Assembly (NCBI GenBank): GCA_002314605.1
Contig: DCGO01000010.1
Span: 1 to 8,144, forward strand
Direction: 5' to 3'
Origin: Lentisphaeria bacterium UBA1776
GTDB taxonomy: Bacteria > Verrucomicrobiota > Lentisphaeria > Victivallales > Victivallaceae
Length of the DNA: 8,144 nt
Position numbers and translations under genes: made by a program. The notes beneath the pieces are model-generated. The model worked only from the letters and a program-made list of their open reading frames with translations. It had not been told where the DNA came from and searched no databases. Positions 1-7,920 of the stretch are shown piece by piece. Position 1 is the stretch's first letter, and every line of letters starts with the position of its first letter.

Positions 1-27
1 TACAGAAAATTCGTTACACAGACAAGA
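1..27. mobile_element. Possible end of an insertion sequence disrupting cas1
   Basis: Cas1 similarity ends at about position 28. Everything to the left, including the stop codon at 14-16, is unrelated in all three minus-strand frames. On the plus strand this leftmost DNA contains TTACACAGAC, and on the minus strand GTCTGTGTAA. This resembles the terminal inverted repeats of many IS256-family elements, which often carry a TGTGTAA core. Only the tip would be inside the window, and no transposase is visible. The identification rests on a short motif and on the abrupt loss of homology. An ordinary rearrangement or an assembly junction would look the same. Confidence 0.3.
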
Positions 28-727
28 CCAGTTCCGCTTTATACAGATCGGCAATGTCATAGACAAACGGCAGCGGAGATCCGGAATGTACAAACCCGAC
101 CTTCGGCGACAATCCCAGTGCGTACAATATAGAGGAGATCAATGCGTACAGTGCCGCATTGCATCCGGTGATCAGCTGATTGGTCATATCCGAAAGTTCA
201 AAACTTCCCGGCTTGTAAGATCTTCCACGCCATGCAACCAGATATTTCTCCGCCAGCGATTCATACAGAGAACGTACCCGGCCGCCTTCCATGACCATCA
301 ATTCCTGCAGATTTTTGTGCTTGACTCCGGTTTCCGGGAATCGATACAGAAACATGCTTCTGGCAATCCGCAGCGATTTTTCCGGGTCCGCCGCCAGCGC
401 CAGCTGTTTCCGCAGATTGCGGGTGTCCGAAGTCGGTGTCTGCCCCACAGCATAGAACATCAGAGAATCCTCTCCCACCCAGCAAACTGTCGTGTTCAGA
501 GTTGCAAGCACTTTGACGGCTTCATGCGTCACGGAGGTCCCCGGTCCCAACAGCAGCGTCATGATCGTTGCCGCCGGCAGCCGGATGACCTCGCCGGAAG
601 CGGAGATCCATTTGATGCTGGAGTCATCCACCTCAATCCTGCCATGTTCCAGATAGATGAACGGGTAACGGTCGCGGATCTTCGGCAAGTCCGCCAACGT
701 GGCCTTCAGGATAATCCGCTCACCCAT
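14..727 (-). CDS. cas1: Cas1, type I-E CRISPR integrase, C-terminally truncated
   Basis: Cas1 is the metal-dependent integrase that, with Cas2, inserts new spacers into the CRISPR array. The 237-residue product matches I-E Cas1 throughout: an N-terminal beta domain (HGRIEVDD near 28-35, GPGTSVTHEAV near 61-71) and the helical catalytic domain. The expected catalytic residues are present: E147 in MEGGRVRSLY, H214 in GFVHSGSP, and D224/D227 in FVYDIADLYK. I chose ATG at 727 because AAAGGA lies 5 nt upstream and the protein then aligns with family N-termini; ATG at 733 is also possible. The start overlaps the end of cas5e by 8 nt. The product stops only ten residues after D227, whereas family members (about 280-305 residues) continue for a further C-terminal helical segment. 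The last four or five residues do not resemble Cas1. Truncation by an insertion is the simplest reading, so the gene may be a pseudogene, although the active site is intact. Confidence 0.9.
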   Translation of the reverse strand: MGERIILKATLADLPKIRDRYPFIYLEHGRIEVDDSSIKWISASGEVIRLPAATIMTLLLGPGTSVTHEAVKVLATLNTTVCWVGEDSLMFYAVGQTPTSDTRNLRKQLALAADPEKSLRIARSMFLYRFPETGVKHKNLQELMVMEGGRVRSLYESLAEKYLVAWRGRSYKPGSFELSDMTNQLITGCNAALYALISSILYALGLSPKVGFVHSGSPLPFVYDIADLYKAELVLSV

Positions 728-1412
728 GGGCATCCTTTGCCGGAAACTGCTCCCATACGACCCAGCGATCCCGGTACAGCCGGTTCTGACCGAAACGGAC
801 CGGAATGTCATTCAAGAGCTGTGCTTCCGGGGTCCATCCAGCCGGCGAGGTCCGGATGATCCATTCCGGCAGAAGCTTCGGCCACGTCCGCACGGCATCC
901 CATGCCGCCATTTCCGCATCAAATAGTCCCTGATAGATCATTTCCGTCGGCACGCAGCATTTCCTCCCCAAATACAGGTCGTAAACGGGGTTTTGCAATG
1001 CCGCAGAAAATTTTTCCGCCAGATCGTCAGGCAGCCCGATTACGGCAGCAAAGCAGCGGTCCTGCAGATACTCGCGATACGTCTGTTTGGCCCCGCCGCC
1101 CCTAGCTTTGGTGCCATCCGATTTTTTCGGGATATTCAGGTTCTCCCATGATTCCCGGTCATCATAACCGTTGCCGACCATGTGGTAATCCCGCAGGAGA
1201 CGGCTGGATGACGCAAAGGTCGCCACCGCAAGCGGAACGTCCGCCATCCGGGCCAGCAGTGCCTCCTGTGATCCGGAATCCCCGGAGGCCGCCAGCAGCA
1301 GCCCCCAGAGTCCGGACTGGGTCGGAAACGGCAGCGTCCGCCGGTAATCAAACCGGGAATCCGCCCCCCAGCTCTGCAGCGGACCGGCCAATTTCAACAA
1401 CAGATATTTCAT
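720..1412 (-). CDS. cas5e: Cas5e (CasD), Cascade subunit holding the crRNA 5' handle
   Basis: Cas5e is the RAMP-fold subunit that caps the Cas7e backbone and binds the 5' handle of the crRNA. The 230-residue protein (E. coli CasD has 224) begins MKYLLLKLAGPLQSWG, the hallmark N-terminal strand and glycine/tryptophan motif of the family. It continues with FPTQSGLWGLL, LLRDYHMV, TYREYLQD and YLGRKCCVP, each matching conserved Cas5e blocks (RFPTRSGLLGLL, LRDYHTV, TWREYL, YLGRRSCPL in E. coli). An upstream ATG at 1430 overlaps the cas7e stop (TAATG). I prefer ATG at 1412 because GGAG lies 7 nt before it and the protein then starts exactly where homologues do. The gene is followed by cas1 with an 8-nt overlap, indicating co-translation. 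Nothing in it appears broken. Confidence 0.95.
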   Translation of the reverse strand: MKYLLLKLAGPLQSWGADSRFDYRRTLPFPTQSGLWGLLLAASGDSGSQEALLARMADVPLAVATFASSSRLLRDYHMVGNGYDDRESWENLNIPKKSDGTKARGGGAKQTYREYLQDRCFAAVIGLPDDLAEKFSAALQNPVYDLYLGRKCCVPTEMIYQGLFDAEMAAWDAVRTWPKLLPEWIIRTSPAGWTPEAQLLNDIPVRFGQNRLYRDRWVVWEQFPAKDAHG

Positions 1413-1429
1413 ACCATATCTCCGCTGCA

Positions 1430-2488
1430 TTACAAAGCGGCCAATGTCTGTTTCAGCCCGCCAACCACTTCATCAATGGACCCGGTCTGCTGATTGATTT
1501 CCCACTTGGCTTTCAGCCCGAAAAGCGACCCGTACATGCGCTCGGCATCCGCAAAATGCTGTTTCAGCGCTGCAATGCTGTTGGCGACCAGATCCGGTTT
1601 TTCCGCTGAAGTCCGAACCGCCGTATTGAATGCCAGCTGCAGCCGCTGCCCCCTGCGGACCGTAATGATCGCTTCATCCCACGGGCAGGCGGCGGACATT
1701 GTAGCCTGCCGGGCCGATGGGACCGCAAGGAAAAGTGCTTTGACAAAGGCCTCCACCGGCGCGGTCAGATCATCGTTTTTCAATGTCTTTGCCAACTGTC
1801 CCAAATCAAGTGAAACATAGCGGTAATAGGTCGCGGAATTGAATTCCAGTGAACCCATGTGTGCAGAGCCGGATTCTTCCTCCTTGCGGCAGTCATCCAC
1901 TGCCGTGAAAAAGTCGATTTCCGGATCGACCCTGTGCGTGGAGACCGCATGGGCAAAAGAGGCCGCCGCCTCCACATTCATATCCGCCGCATTGGCGACC
2001 ATGCGTCCGAACAGCGCAATATCCAGTCCGTCATGAGCCGGATTGAGCGCCCCCTTGCAAACCTTCTGCAGATCTTTATCCTTGATCTCCCGGAAAGAAT
2101 TTTCCGCAAATTTCTGCGCGATCCCGGTGCACTCTGAATCCGAAATGAAAAAGAGCGTATCGCTGACACCGTTTTCCACTTTTTTGGCAAATGCCGCAGC
2201 GGTCCACTGTCCGCACTGAACGGCCTGTTCTTCTGTGGCGCCAGCGTTGAGACAGGCATCGGCAATCGCGCGGACAATAAGTTTGGTGCGGCTGGCAATC
2301 GGCTGCCCAAGTTCGTGCATCTGCATACGGACCGCCCGCTTCCAGCACTGGCTGCTTACCCGTGCACGCGGGATTCCTCCGATCACAGCGGACTTGGGGG
2401 ACCCCAGATCATCCCGGTTCAGGCACGAAACCGGAAACGACTGCAGGATGTGGAACTCTACGCGGATACCGTTGAATTTGTCAGACAT
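1430..2488 (-). CDS. cas7e: Cas7e (CasC/Cse4), Cascade backbone protein
   Basis: Cas7e polymerises along the crRNA spacer (six copies in E. coli Cascade) and forms the backbone that presents the guide. The product is 352 residues, against 363 for E. coli CasC. Conserved family blocks are visible in order: SCLNRDD at 21-27, RARVSSQCWKRAVR at 41-54, DIALFGRM at 156-163, AHAVSTHRVDPEIDFFTAVDD at about 179-199, and GSAHMGSLEFNSATYYRY at 207-224. The ATG at 2488 is preceded by AGGAG at 2499-2503 with a 10-nt spacer. This is the only gene after cas3 that does not overlap or directly abut its upstream neighbour; 33 nt separate it from cas6e. Its TAA shares one base with an upstream ATG of the cas5e frame, so translation may be coupled there. 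Confidence 0.97.
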   Translation of the reverse strand: MSDKFNGIRVEFHILQSFPVSCLNRDDLGSPKSAVIGGIPRARVSSQCWKRAVRMQMHELGQPIASRTKLIVRAIADACLNAGATEEQAVQCGQWTAAAFAKKVENGVSDTLFFISDSECTGIAQKFAENSFREIKDKDLQKVCKGALNPAHDGLDIALFGRMVANAADMNVEAAASFAHAVSTHRVDPEIDFFTAVDDCRKEEESGSAHMGSLEFNSATYYRYVSLDLGQLAKTLKNDDLTAPVEAFVKALFLAVPSARQATMSAACPWDEAIITVRRGQRLQLAFNTAVRTSAEKPDLVANSIAALKQHFADAERMYGSLFGLKAKWEINQQTGSIDEVVGGLKQTLAAL

Positions 2489-2498
2489 GATGAATTTT

Positions 2499-2503
2499 CT
2501 CCT
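2499..2503 (-). promoter_or_regulatory. Ribosome binding site of cas7e in the only intergenic gap
   Basis: AGGAG on the minus strand lies 10 nt before ATG 2488, in the AT-rich 33-nt gap between cas6e and cas7e. Because this start is separated from the upstream stop, cas7e can be loaded by ribosomes independently. That would suit a subunit needed in several copies per complex (inference). Confidence 0.6.
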
Positions 2504-2521
2504 TTTATTGATGGTGTTTTT

Positions 2522-3136
2522 TCAGATTTCTTTTTCCAAATGAATCGGACAGATCGGCTGCAGCTGCAGCAGCCCGAAACCGAATGCCTTGCCGTGTCCC
2601 AGACCGGCAAAGCAGGACTGCTGGAAAAGCTCCTGATCCGTTACCTGCAGAGTCCCTTTGAACAGCGCCCGGTTGAATCTCGCGGACCGTCCGTCCTTTT
2701 CCACCACTTTGGACGGGCGGACAAAAACTTCAAGAGTTCGGCTGTCAGCCTGAAATCCCCAGCGGGGCGCGTGTTCCATGAACCATTGCAGAAGTTCCAA
2801 CTGCCCGATGACAGCCCTGCGCTTTCCGTCAGCGGATGCCCGGCGAACCGGATTCAACTCCACTTCAAAACGATAGTTCTTCAGGGAAAGGAATTGCTCG
2901 CTCAGGATGGTTGTTGAACTCTGGATATCGTCCGGCCATACCGGTTCCGTTTCCGAGAGGATCAGAAGCATGCGGCCGCCCTGAACCGGCCCCTTGTCCG
3001 CATAAAGAAAACGGGCACGGGGTTCTCCGGTTCGGGGAAAGAGGGAATACACCAGGCGGTGAATGGAATAATCATCACATATTTTAGCCCGGTGAAGAAC
3101 TTCCACCCCCAGAAAGATTTTGCTCAGAAAGTGCAT
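2522..3136 (-). CDS. cas6e: Cas6e (CasE/Cse3), crRNA-processing endoribonuclease
   Basis: Cas6e cleaves the repeat hairpin of the pre-crRNA and stays bound to the 3' handle as part of Cascade. The 204-residue protein (E. coli CasE 199) opens MHFLSKIFLG like other members. It carries the catalytic histidine as H26 in DDYSIHRLVYSLFP, equivalent to H20 of E. coli and H26 of Thermus. The C-terminal glycine-rich RNA-binding loop is GLGHGKAFGFGLLQL at about 178-192. The start ATG at 3136 has GGGAG 7 nt upstream and lies inside the end of cse2, giving a 13-nt overlap. The position is unusual: in E. coli the gene follows cas5e, whereas here it sits between cse2 and cas7e. The ORF is intact. Confidence 0.95.
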   Translation of the reverse strand: MHFLSKIFLGVEVLHRAKICDDYSIHRLVYSLFPRTGEPRARFLYADKGPVQGGRMLLILSETEPVWPDDIQSSTTILSEQFLSLKNYRFEVELNPVRRASADGKRRAVIGQLELLQWFMEHAPRWGFQADSRTLEVFVRPSKVVEKDGRSARFNRALFKGTLQVTDQELFQQSCFAGLGHGKAFGFGLLQLQPICPIHLEKEI

Positions 3137-3648
3137 GATGCTTCTCCCTGCGGAGCGTCCGCGGTTTTGTGGTAAAACTCACGGGTCCAGCGGAGCCGGA
3201 CTGCTTCGCCGAAATACAGGAGATCCAGCAGCAGACGCTCATAATCCAGTGTCTGCGGACTCTTTTCCTGAACATATTGCAGGATCGGCCGGAGTACCGG
3301 CAGCAGTTCCTGTGCAGTACCACAGGCGATCAGCCGCCTCAGCCGCCGGCTTTCCCGTTCCAATCCTTCTGCATCATTTCCTGTAATGGACCGCAATGCG
3401 GCCCCAAGTCCGGCAGAACCGTTAGCTTCCGGCTTTTTCCGGGCAATCGCAGCGCCAATCAGTGCGAAACTGAGCCGGACACGGTCCTCCATCAGATCAC
3501 AGAACGGGACCAGATATTCCCATGCTGCACTGCACTGGTTGGGGTTGTCAGCCCGGCGCATTACCGCCGCAAAAGCGGTGTCATCGGCAGTCCGCCGGAT
3601 GACGGATGCCGCAAATTCTGCGGCTTTCCATGTGTTTTTCTCTGTCAT
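3124..3648 (-). CDS. cse2: Cse2 (CasB, Cas11e), Cascade small subunit
   Basis: Cse2 is the small, mainly helical subunit, present as a dimer along the belly of Cascade, that stabilises the target-DNA/crRNA R-loop. The 174-residue product (E. coli 160) has the expected features: an N-terminal WKAAEFAAS helix, an arginine-rich stretch ERESRRLRRLIACG around residues 96-110 typical of its nucleic-acid-binding face, and a C-terminal segment LDYERLLLDLLYFGEAVRLRW. Sequence conservation in this family is low, so the call rests partly on its place directly after cas8e. ATG at 3648 overlaps the cas8e TGA as ATGA, and a very strong AAAGGAGGT lies 4 nt upstream. The 3' end overlaps cas6e by 13 nt. Confidence 0.93.
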   Translation of the reverse strand: MTEKNTWKAAEFAASVIRRTADDTAFAAVMRRADNPNQCSAAWEYLVPFCDLMEDRVRLSFALIGAAIARKKPEANGSAGLGAALRSITGNDAEGLERESRRLRRLIACGTAQELLPVLRPILQYVQEKSPQTLDYERLLLDLLYFGEAVRLRWTREFYHKTADAPQGEASCTF

Positions 3649-5129
3649 TGGACCTCCTTTTTAGATGGTTTATTTTGAAATGCAGGATTCGACTCCACAT
3701 ACGCGGTCATCTGCCGCGGAGTTTCATGCGGACAGGACTCGTCATACAAACGGCACAAAATCCCGAAACAATGGGCTTCTTCCTGGCTCAACTCATCTTC
3801 TTCAGCTCCGGAAAAAGCTAGATTCAGCATCTTCTGCGCCCGAGTTTCCAAAAGCTCCCACCAGCGGGAAACAGCTTGGGCGGCATTGTCTGCACCGGCA
3901 TCACTGTTCATTTTGGCATAGTAGCCTTTGATGCAGGCATAAAGCTGTTTTGCCTGCAACTCAAGATTCTGCATCATCCGGGCAAAACGAGCATAGGGCT
4001 GTGTTCCAAGATAAGCAGGATCAAATGAAAATTCCGATTCCACATAATCATTCATACCGGAAAGATACTGTTCCCCGGAATTGGATTTGACCGCCATACC
4101 ACCGGTCCAGATCGAAATATGTTCCGGCGGCGACATACGCATTTTTTCCAGTCCCATGGAGAGGAAAAACGGCTGCCGGGTTCCGTCCATCCTTAAAAAT
4201 GCCAGCAGAGAAGTCAATTCGCGCCATGGGTGTTCATCCGTTCTGCTCCAAACAGCTTTGATGTTTTTACCGTCATTAAAAATCGTCAGCGATGGGTCCA
4301 TGAGCCCATCTTTATGTCCCGGATAACGGATACCTACCGTGCGCAACATACCATCACCCTGCAGCAACAGAAATTTGTCTATCGGAAACAATTCCCCCAA
4401 ATAGGACTGGCGATATTCTCGTGCCCGGTCATCATTTTCTCCCTGCGGCATTTTTTCCCAGAAGGGAGTCCCCATGCCCGCAGGATAAGCATGGAGCGAT
4501 TGAATATCCTGTTCCGTCAGTAAATTGAAACGCAATGTGGCCAATAAGGTATCGCCCAGCAGAAAAGCATGCAGAAAACCAAGAAACCCCAGCAAGGTTC
4601 CCCCCGGACCGGATGGCGTTTTTTCAACTTCTGAAGAAAGAATCAGTGTCTTGTCATATTTTTTGCCTCCGCATGCGTAACATGCCGACCGCAGCAGCAG
4701 TACCGCTTTTTCCGCATCAGAGATCCCGCGATACTGATTCCAGCCGGAAAGCACAACCTTATTGCCGTCGGCAATATTGACCATCATTGCTCCCAAAGAT
4801 GCCGTTTTGCCACCCATAGCCGCAAGCTGAGGGAACTGCAGAAACGGATGAGTTCCGCCCAAATCAAATTGTTCCTGATGCTGTTCAAGATAGCGCACGG
4901 AATTTTCCGCCATCTGCTCCACTGTTAGAGCCCGCCACATGGCGGTGTCTGGAATACGGTTTGCCGCATGAACGATACTCAGCAACAGGCGCAGAATGAC
5001 AATTTTATCCACCGGATTGCCAGATAACCGCCGATACGTACGATTCGTAAAAATCTGCAAGAGACTCTTACGTTCCGACTCTCCGGCAACCGGGATCCAC
5101 GGATCCCTGCACAGATTCAGAGTTTTCAA
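3645..5129 (-). CDS. cas8e: Cas8e (Cse1, CasA), Cascade large subunit, TTG start
   Basis: Cas8e recognises the PAM on target DNA, starts R-loop formation and recruits Cas3. The protein is 494 residues from the chosen start (E. coli Cse1 502). It begins MKTLNLCRDPWIPV, matching the conserved N-terminal N/D-x-WIPV of the family. It then shows GGTHPFLQ at 91-98, an ADGNKVVLSGW segment near 120-130 and YACGGKKYD around 151-159, followed by a long C-terminal helical region. I chose TTG at 5129 because AAGGAGG sits 6 nt upstream and homologues start here. A GTG at 5153 in the same frame would add eight residues unlike the family and would bury this ribosome site in the coding region. The cas3 stop TAA is one nucleotide upstream of the TTG, so the two genes are probably translationally coupled. 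The end overlaps cse2 by 4 nt. Confidence 0.96.
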   Translation of the reverse strand: MKTLNLCRDPWIPVAGESERKSLLQIFTNRTYRRLSGNPVDKIVILRLLLSIVHAANRIPDTAMWRALTVEQMAENSVRYLEQHQEQFDLGGTHPFLQFPQLAAMGGKTASLGAMMVNIADGNKVVLSGWNQYRGISDAEKAVLLLRSACYACGGKKYDKTLILSSEVEKTPSGPGGTLLGFLGFLHAFLLGDTLLATLRFNLLTEQDIQSLHAYPAGMGTPFWEKMPQGENDDRAREYRQSYLGELFPIDKFLLLQGDGMLRTVGIRYPGHKDGLMDPSLTIFNDGKNIKAVWSRTDEHPWRELTSLLAFLRMDGTRQPFFLSMGLEKMRMSPPEHISIWTGGMAVKSNSGEQYLSGMNDYVESEFSFDPAYLGTQPYARFARMMQNLELQAKQLYACIKGYYAKMNSDAGADNAAQAVSRWWELLETRAQKMLNLAFSGAEEDELSQEEAHCFGILCRLYDESCPHETPRQMTAYVESNPAFQNKPSKKEVQ

Positions 5130-5130
5130 C

Positions 5131-7719
5131 TTATACCTCCTTGTCCCAGGCACAATAGCCTAATTTTGCATGATAAAAAAGATGTTTTCGGTGATTGACC
5201 GGTATTCCGGAAGCTGTCAGCAAAGTTCCCGATTCATCTACATAAGCAGCTCGGATCGGCCGGTTGTCATGTTCCCCTGTCCACAGAATATTGCCAAGCA
5301 GCGGTGCCGTTGGAAAATCCTCATAACGCGGTGCTGAATATTCCGGGACCATGATCATTTTTGCCAGCAACCGTTTGGCTGCGGCGGTCTGCTGCGGTTT
5401 GGTCCCATCTTTCGGAGGAAGCTCTATCGGAGTGTCATCAAAGAAGGTCGTCAGATATTGTGAAGGCGGCAGTCCGTTATTCCCTTTGCGCAACAGCAGT
5501 ACCTGAACCATTTCCGTCTCTCCGGCTCTGGTTCCGATCCGTTCATCCGGCAATGGAGCACTGGCACATCCTTGTGCAAGGTTGGCCAGCTGCTCCAGCG
5601 TATTCCGCTTTTCCAGCATTCTGTACTGCAGCGTCTGCAGAGCTCCGTCTTCCTGGCGTTCAGCATAGATTTTTTCCAGCACCGGTCTGATATCCGCCGG
5701 GACCGAAACCGCAGAAAGTTTCCGCCACTCCTCGCAGGTCCGGCACATCCAGTAGGAATCATACGGCAAGGCCGCCGATGGCTTGGCGAGCAGTTTTTCC
5801 GGAGATGTCAGTTCTTCCGGAATCATGACGAGCATTTGACGCCTGGCGGCGGTCGGACGTACCGTATTCAGAGCCGGATGCCGCCACAGGCGTCCGATAC
5901 GCTGAAACAGCATGTCTCCTGGCGCCATACGGCTGATCAGAAAGTCTGCATCCACATCTACAGACTGTTCCAGCACCTGGGTTGCCACCAGAATCCGCCC
6001 CTTTTGGCGCCGCTTTTCAGCGCCATGCTTCCCCAGCATGTCCACCCAGTAATTTTCCTGTTCGCGCCGCCGGAATACCGGAAAGCGCGAATGAATGAGA
6101 CCGATTTCTATTCCAGATACGGCAGCTGCGATTTTGCAAAAGATTTTCTGGGCATTTAGAACCGTGTTTTCGATCCACAGAACCTGTTCTCCTCGATACG
6201 CATGTTCGAGCGCACGGTCCAAGGCGGAAAGTTCATCCGTTGTATATTCCAGCTCCACTCTTTCAGAGGCGGTTTCTCCGACCGGAATTTCATGTGCGGA
6301 TGCCGCATTCGGAGGACATACAGTGATCAGTGGATAAGCTGTGGATGAAGGAATCTGCGATTCCGGCAAGTGGAGCAGACGGGCCTTGGCTGCTGCTGTC
6401 AGCGTGGCGCTTAAAATGATGACCGTACCACCCCATTCCTGTATCCGGCGGATCAGTACAGCAATCAAAGAGCCGGTGAAACTGTCGTAACTGTGGACCT
6501 CGTCAAAAACAACAGCCTTCCCCGCCAAAGCAAATGCACGCAGCGCCTGATGTCGAACATGGATCACGGACATCAGCGCCTGGTCCGCCGTTCCAGCCGC
6601 AAACGGAGCAAGCAGTGCACGTTTACGGTGTTGAAACCAGCCCCCAGGCAATTTCTCCACAGTCCCGTCCTCATTTGGTTCCTCAAGGTGCCATTCAAGG
6701 TAGGCCTCGCCATGAATGAGCAGCGCTTTGACGATATCCTTTTTCAAAACAGATGCACGCAGAAAATCATTCAGCCGGTCATAGATTTTTTCGGAAGTCA
6801 GTTTTGTCGGCATGGCAAAGTAGAGACCGTTGATTTTCCGCTGTTCCCATAACTGATAAGCCAAAAACAATGCGGCTTCCGTTTTGCCGCTGCCCATTCC
6901 AGATTCAATGACGTAAACATTTCCCGGTTTCGCTTGATTCTCACATGCCTTCTGAAGCATGTTCGGTGAAAATCCGAAGATTGACTGAAATGCCAGAGCC
7001 GGGCGGCACTCAATTGGCAACAGCCCTGCATTGGCAATTACCTTCTGCAATATTTCCGCAGAAGGCAGGGCCCCGTCATGAGGCAGATCCATACCGGAAC
7101 TGAGCCAGTCCGCCAAAATCATTGCCCCGGCAATCAGCGGCAGTTTTTTTTGCGCAAGATTTTGCAGGTCACATTTCGGAAGATTCAGCTCCTGTTGCAG
7201 TCGAATTAGTATTTGCTTCCTCAGATTCTGCCAGGGCGGTCCTCCCAGTTCTTCTTTATCAAGAGTATCGCCAAAGCTGGAAACCCAAGTTCTGCCACCG
7301 TGGTGGCTCCCCACGAGTTCAGCAAAAATTTCTCCGAATTCCTGCAAAATGATTTCAGAATTACGGGCATGTCCGCCGGGAGATTCTTCAATGGGGTGCG
7401 TCCACGGAATCGGCAGGTTCAGCGCCGCATAAATTTTTGTGATGAATGCAGGCGTGGCCTTTCCTATATCATGAAATGCCGCGCCCCATTCCGCTTCCGG
7501 AAAAATCAGGGATGCCCGGGGAAATCCAGCCCAAAGCCTTCGTAACTCTTGCAATATCCGGCATGTGGTCCACAAATGTGTAAAAAGATCGCACCCCTTT
7601 TGCAGATGTTCCTCGCCGTTTGTAGAAAATCTGGTTTTTGCCAGACATTCATGTTCCGAAATGAGTTTGCAGCTTGTCTGATCCACGCAAGAACGCACTG
7701 GGAAACGCAATGGAGGCAT
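5131..7719 (-). CDS. cas3: Cas3, HD nuclease-helicase of type I-E
   Basis: Cas3 is recruited by target-bound Cascade, nicks the displaced strand and degrades DNA while translocating 3' to 5'. The 862-residue protein has both domains in the usual order. The HD domain shows H48, the H83-D84 pair in AFHDIGK, H117, H139/H140 in GSHHGG, and D204 in ILADWLSS. The superfamily 2 helicase shows Walker A SGMGSGKT at 273-280, the DEVH box at 406-409, SAT at 437-439, motif V QVLEQSVDVDAD at 581-592, and motif VI QRIGRLWRH at 606-614. A C-terminal domain follows. The length is normal and nothing looks inactivated. ATG at 7719 has no clear Shine-Dalgarno sequence, only weak purine-rich DNA upstream, unlike every downstream gene. 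GTG at 7686 is an alternative but also lacks a site. It is the first gene of the operon. Confidence 0.97.
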   Translation of the reverse strand: MPPLRFPVRSCVDQTSCKLISEHECLAKTRFSTNGEEHLQKGCDLFTHLWTTCRILQELRRLWAGFPRASLIFPEAEWGAAFHDIGKATPAFITKIYAALNLPIPWTHPIEESPGGHARNSEIILQEFGEIFAELVGSHHGGRTWVSSFGDTLDKEELGGPPWQNLRKQILIRLQQELNLPKCDLQNLAQKKLPLIAGAMILADWLSSGMDLPHDGALPSAEILQKVIANAGLLPIECRPALAFQSIFGFSPNMLQKACENQAKPGNVYVIESGMGSGKTEAALFLAYQLWEQRKINGLYFAMPTKLTSEKIYDRLNDFLRASVLKKDIVKALLIHGEAYLEWHLEEPNEDGTVEKLPGGWFQHRKRALLAPFAAGTADQALMSVIHVRHQALRAFALAGKAVVFDEVHSYDSFTGSLIAVLIRRIQEWGGTVIILSATLTAAAKARLLHLPESQIPSSTAYPLITVCPPNAASAHEIPVGETASERVELEYTTDELSALDRALEHAYRGEQVLWIENTVLNAQKIFCKIAAAVSGIEIGLIHSRFPVFRRREQENYWVDMLGKHGAEKRRQKGRILVATQVLEQSVDVDADFLISRMAPGDMLFQRIGRLWRHPALNTVRPTAARRQMLVMIPEELTSPEKLLAKPSAALPYDSYWMCRTCEEWRKLSAVSVPADIRPVLEKIYAERQEDGALQTLQYRMLEKRNTLEQLANLAQGCASAPLPDERIGTRAGETEMVQVLLLRKGNNGLPPSQYLTTFFDDTPIELPPKDGTKPQQTAAAKRLLAKMIMVPEYSAPRYEDFPTAPLLGNILWTGEHDNRPIRAAYVDESGTLLTASGIPVNHRKHLFYHAKLGYCAWDKEV
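5136..5142 (-). promoter_or_regulatory. Ribosome binding site deciding the cas8e TTG start
   Basis: The minus strand reads AAGGAGG within the last codons of cas3, 6 nt before TTG at 5129. The close match to the anti-Shine-Dalgarno sequence and ideal spacing are the main reason for assigning the non-ATG start. The site being inside cas3 makes coupled re-initiation after the cas3 stop likely. Confidence 0.75.
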
Positions 7720-7765
7720 GAAATATCAATCCATTCTCTGTAAAAATTGCTCTGTTCTCAATAAG

Positions 7766-7793
7766 AAAATAGCATGAATTGAAATAAAAGCAA
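7766..7793 (-). promoter_or_regulatory. Candidate sigma-70-type promoter of the cas operon
   Basis: On the minus strand TTGCTT (7788-7793) and TATTTT (7766-7771) are separated by 16 nt. Transcription would start near 7759, leaving a leader of about 40 nt before cas3 ATG 7719. The surrounding block 7741-7860 is about 72 % A+T, far richer than the flanking DNA, as expected for a promoter region. In such AT-rich DNA chance matches are common, so this is only the best candidate. Confidence 0.35.
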
Positions 7794-7920
7794 TACATTG
7801 GCATCGGATTCACAAAAGTTTTTATTTTTGTAACATTTCTTTATATGATTTCTCGGGCATCGGACGACTACAGCCAGAATCAAAACAGTTGAAGAGTTGT
7901 GTCAACGATGGCCCCGCCGG

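Noticed and set aside
86..859. A 257-codon plus-strand open frame opposite cas1 and cas5e
   Set aside because: It lies antisense to two clearly recognisable cas genes, its translation is low-complexity and resembles no family, and it arises from codon bias of the genes opposite.
2315..2917. A 200-codon plus-strand open frame opposite cas6e and the start of cas7e
   Set aside because: Antisense shadow of intact genes with catalytic motifs; no recognisable product and no ribosome site.
7812..7831. A 6-bp hairpin ACAAAA/TTTTGT in the AT-rich block
   Set aside because: An all-weak stem of this length is expected by chance in such AT-rich DNA and lacks any supporting context.
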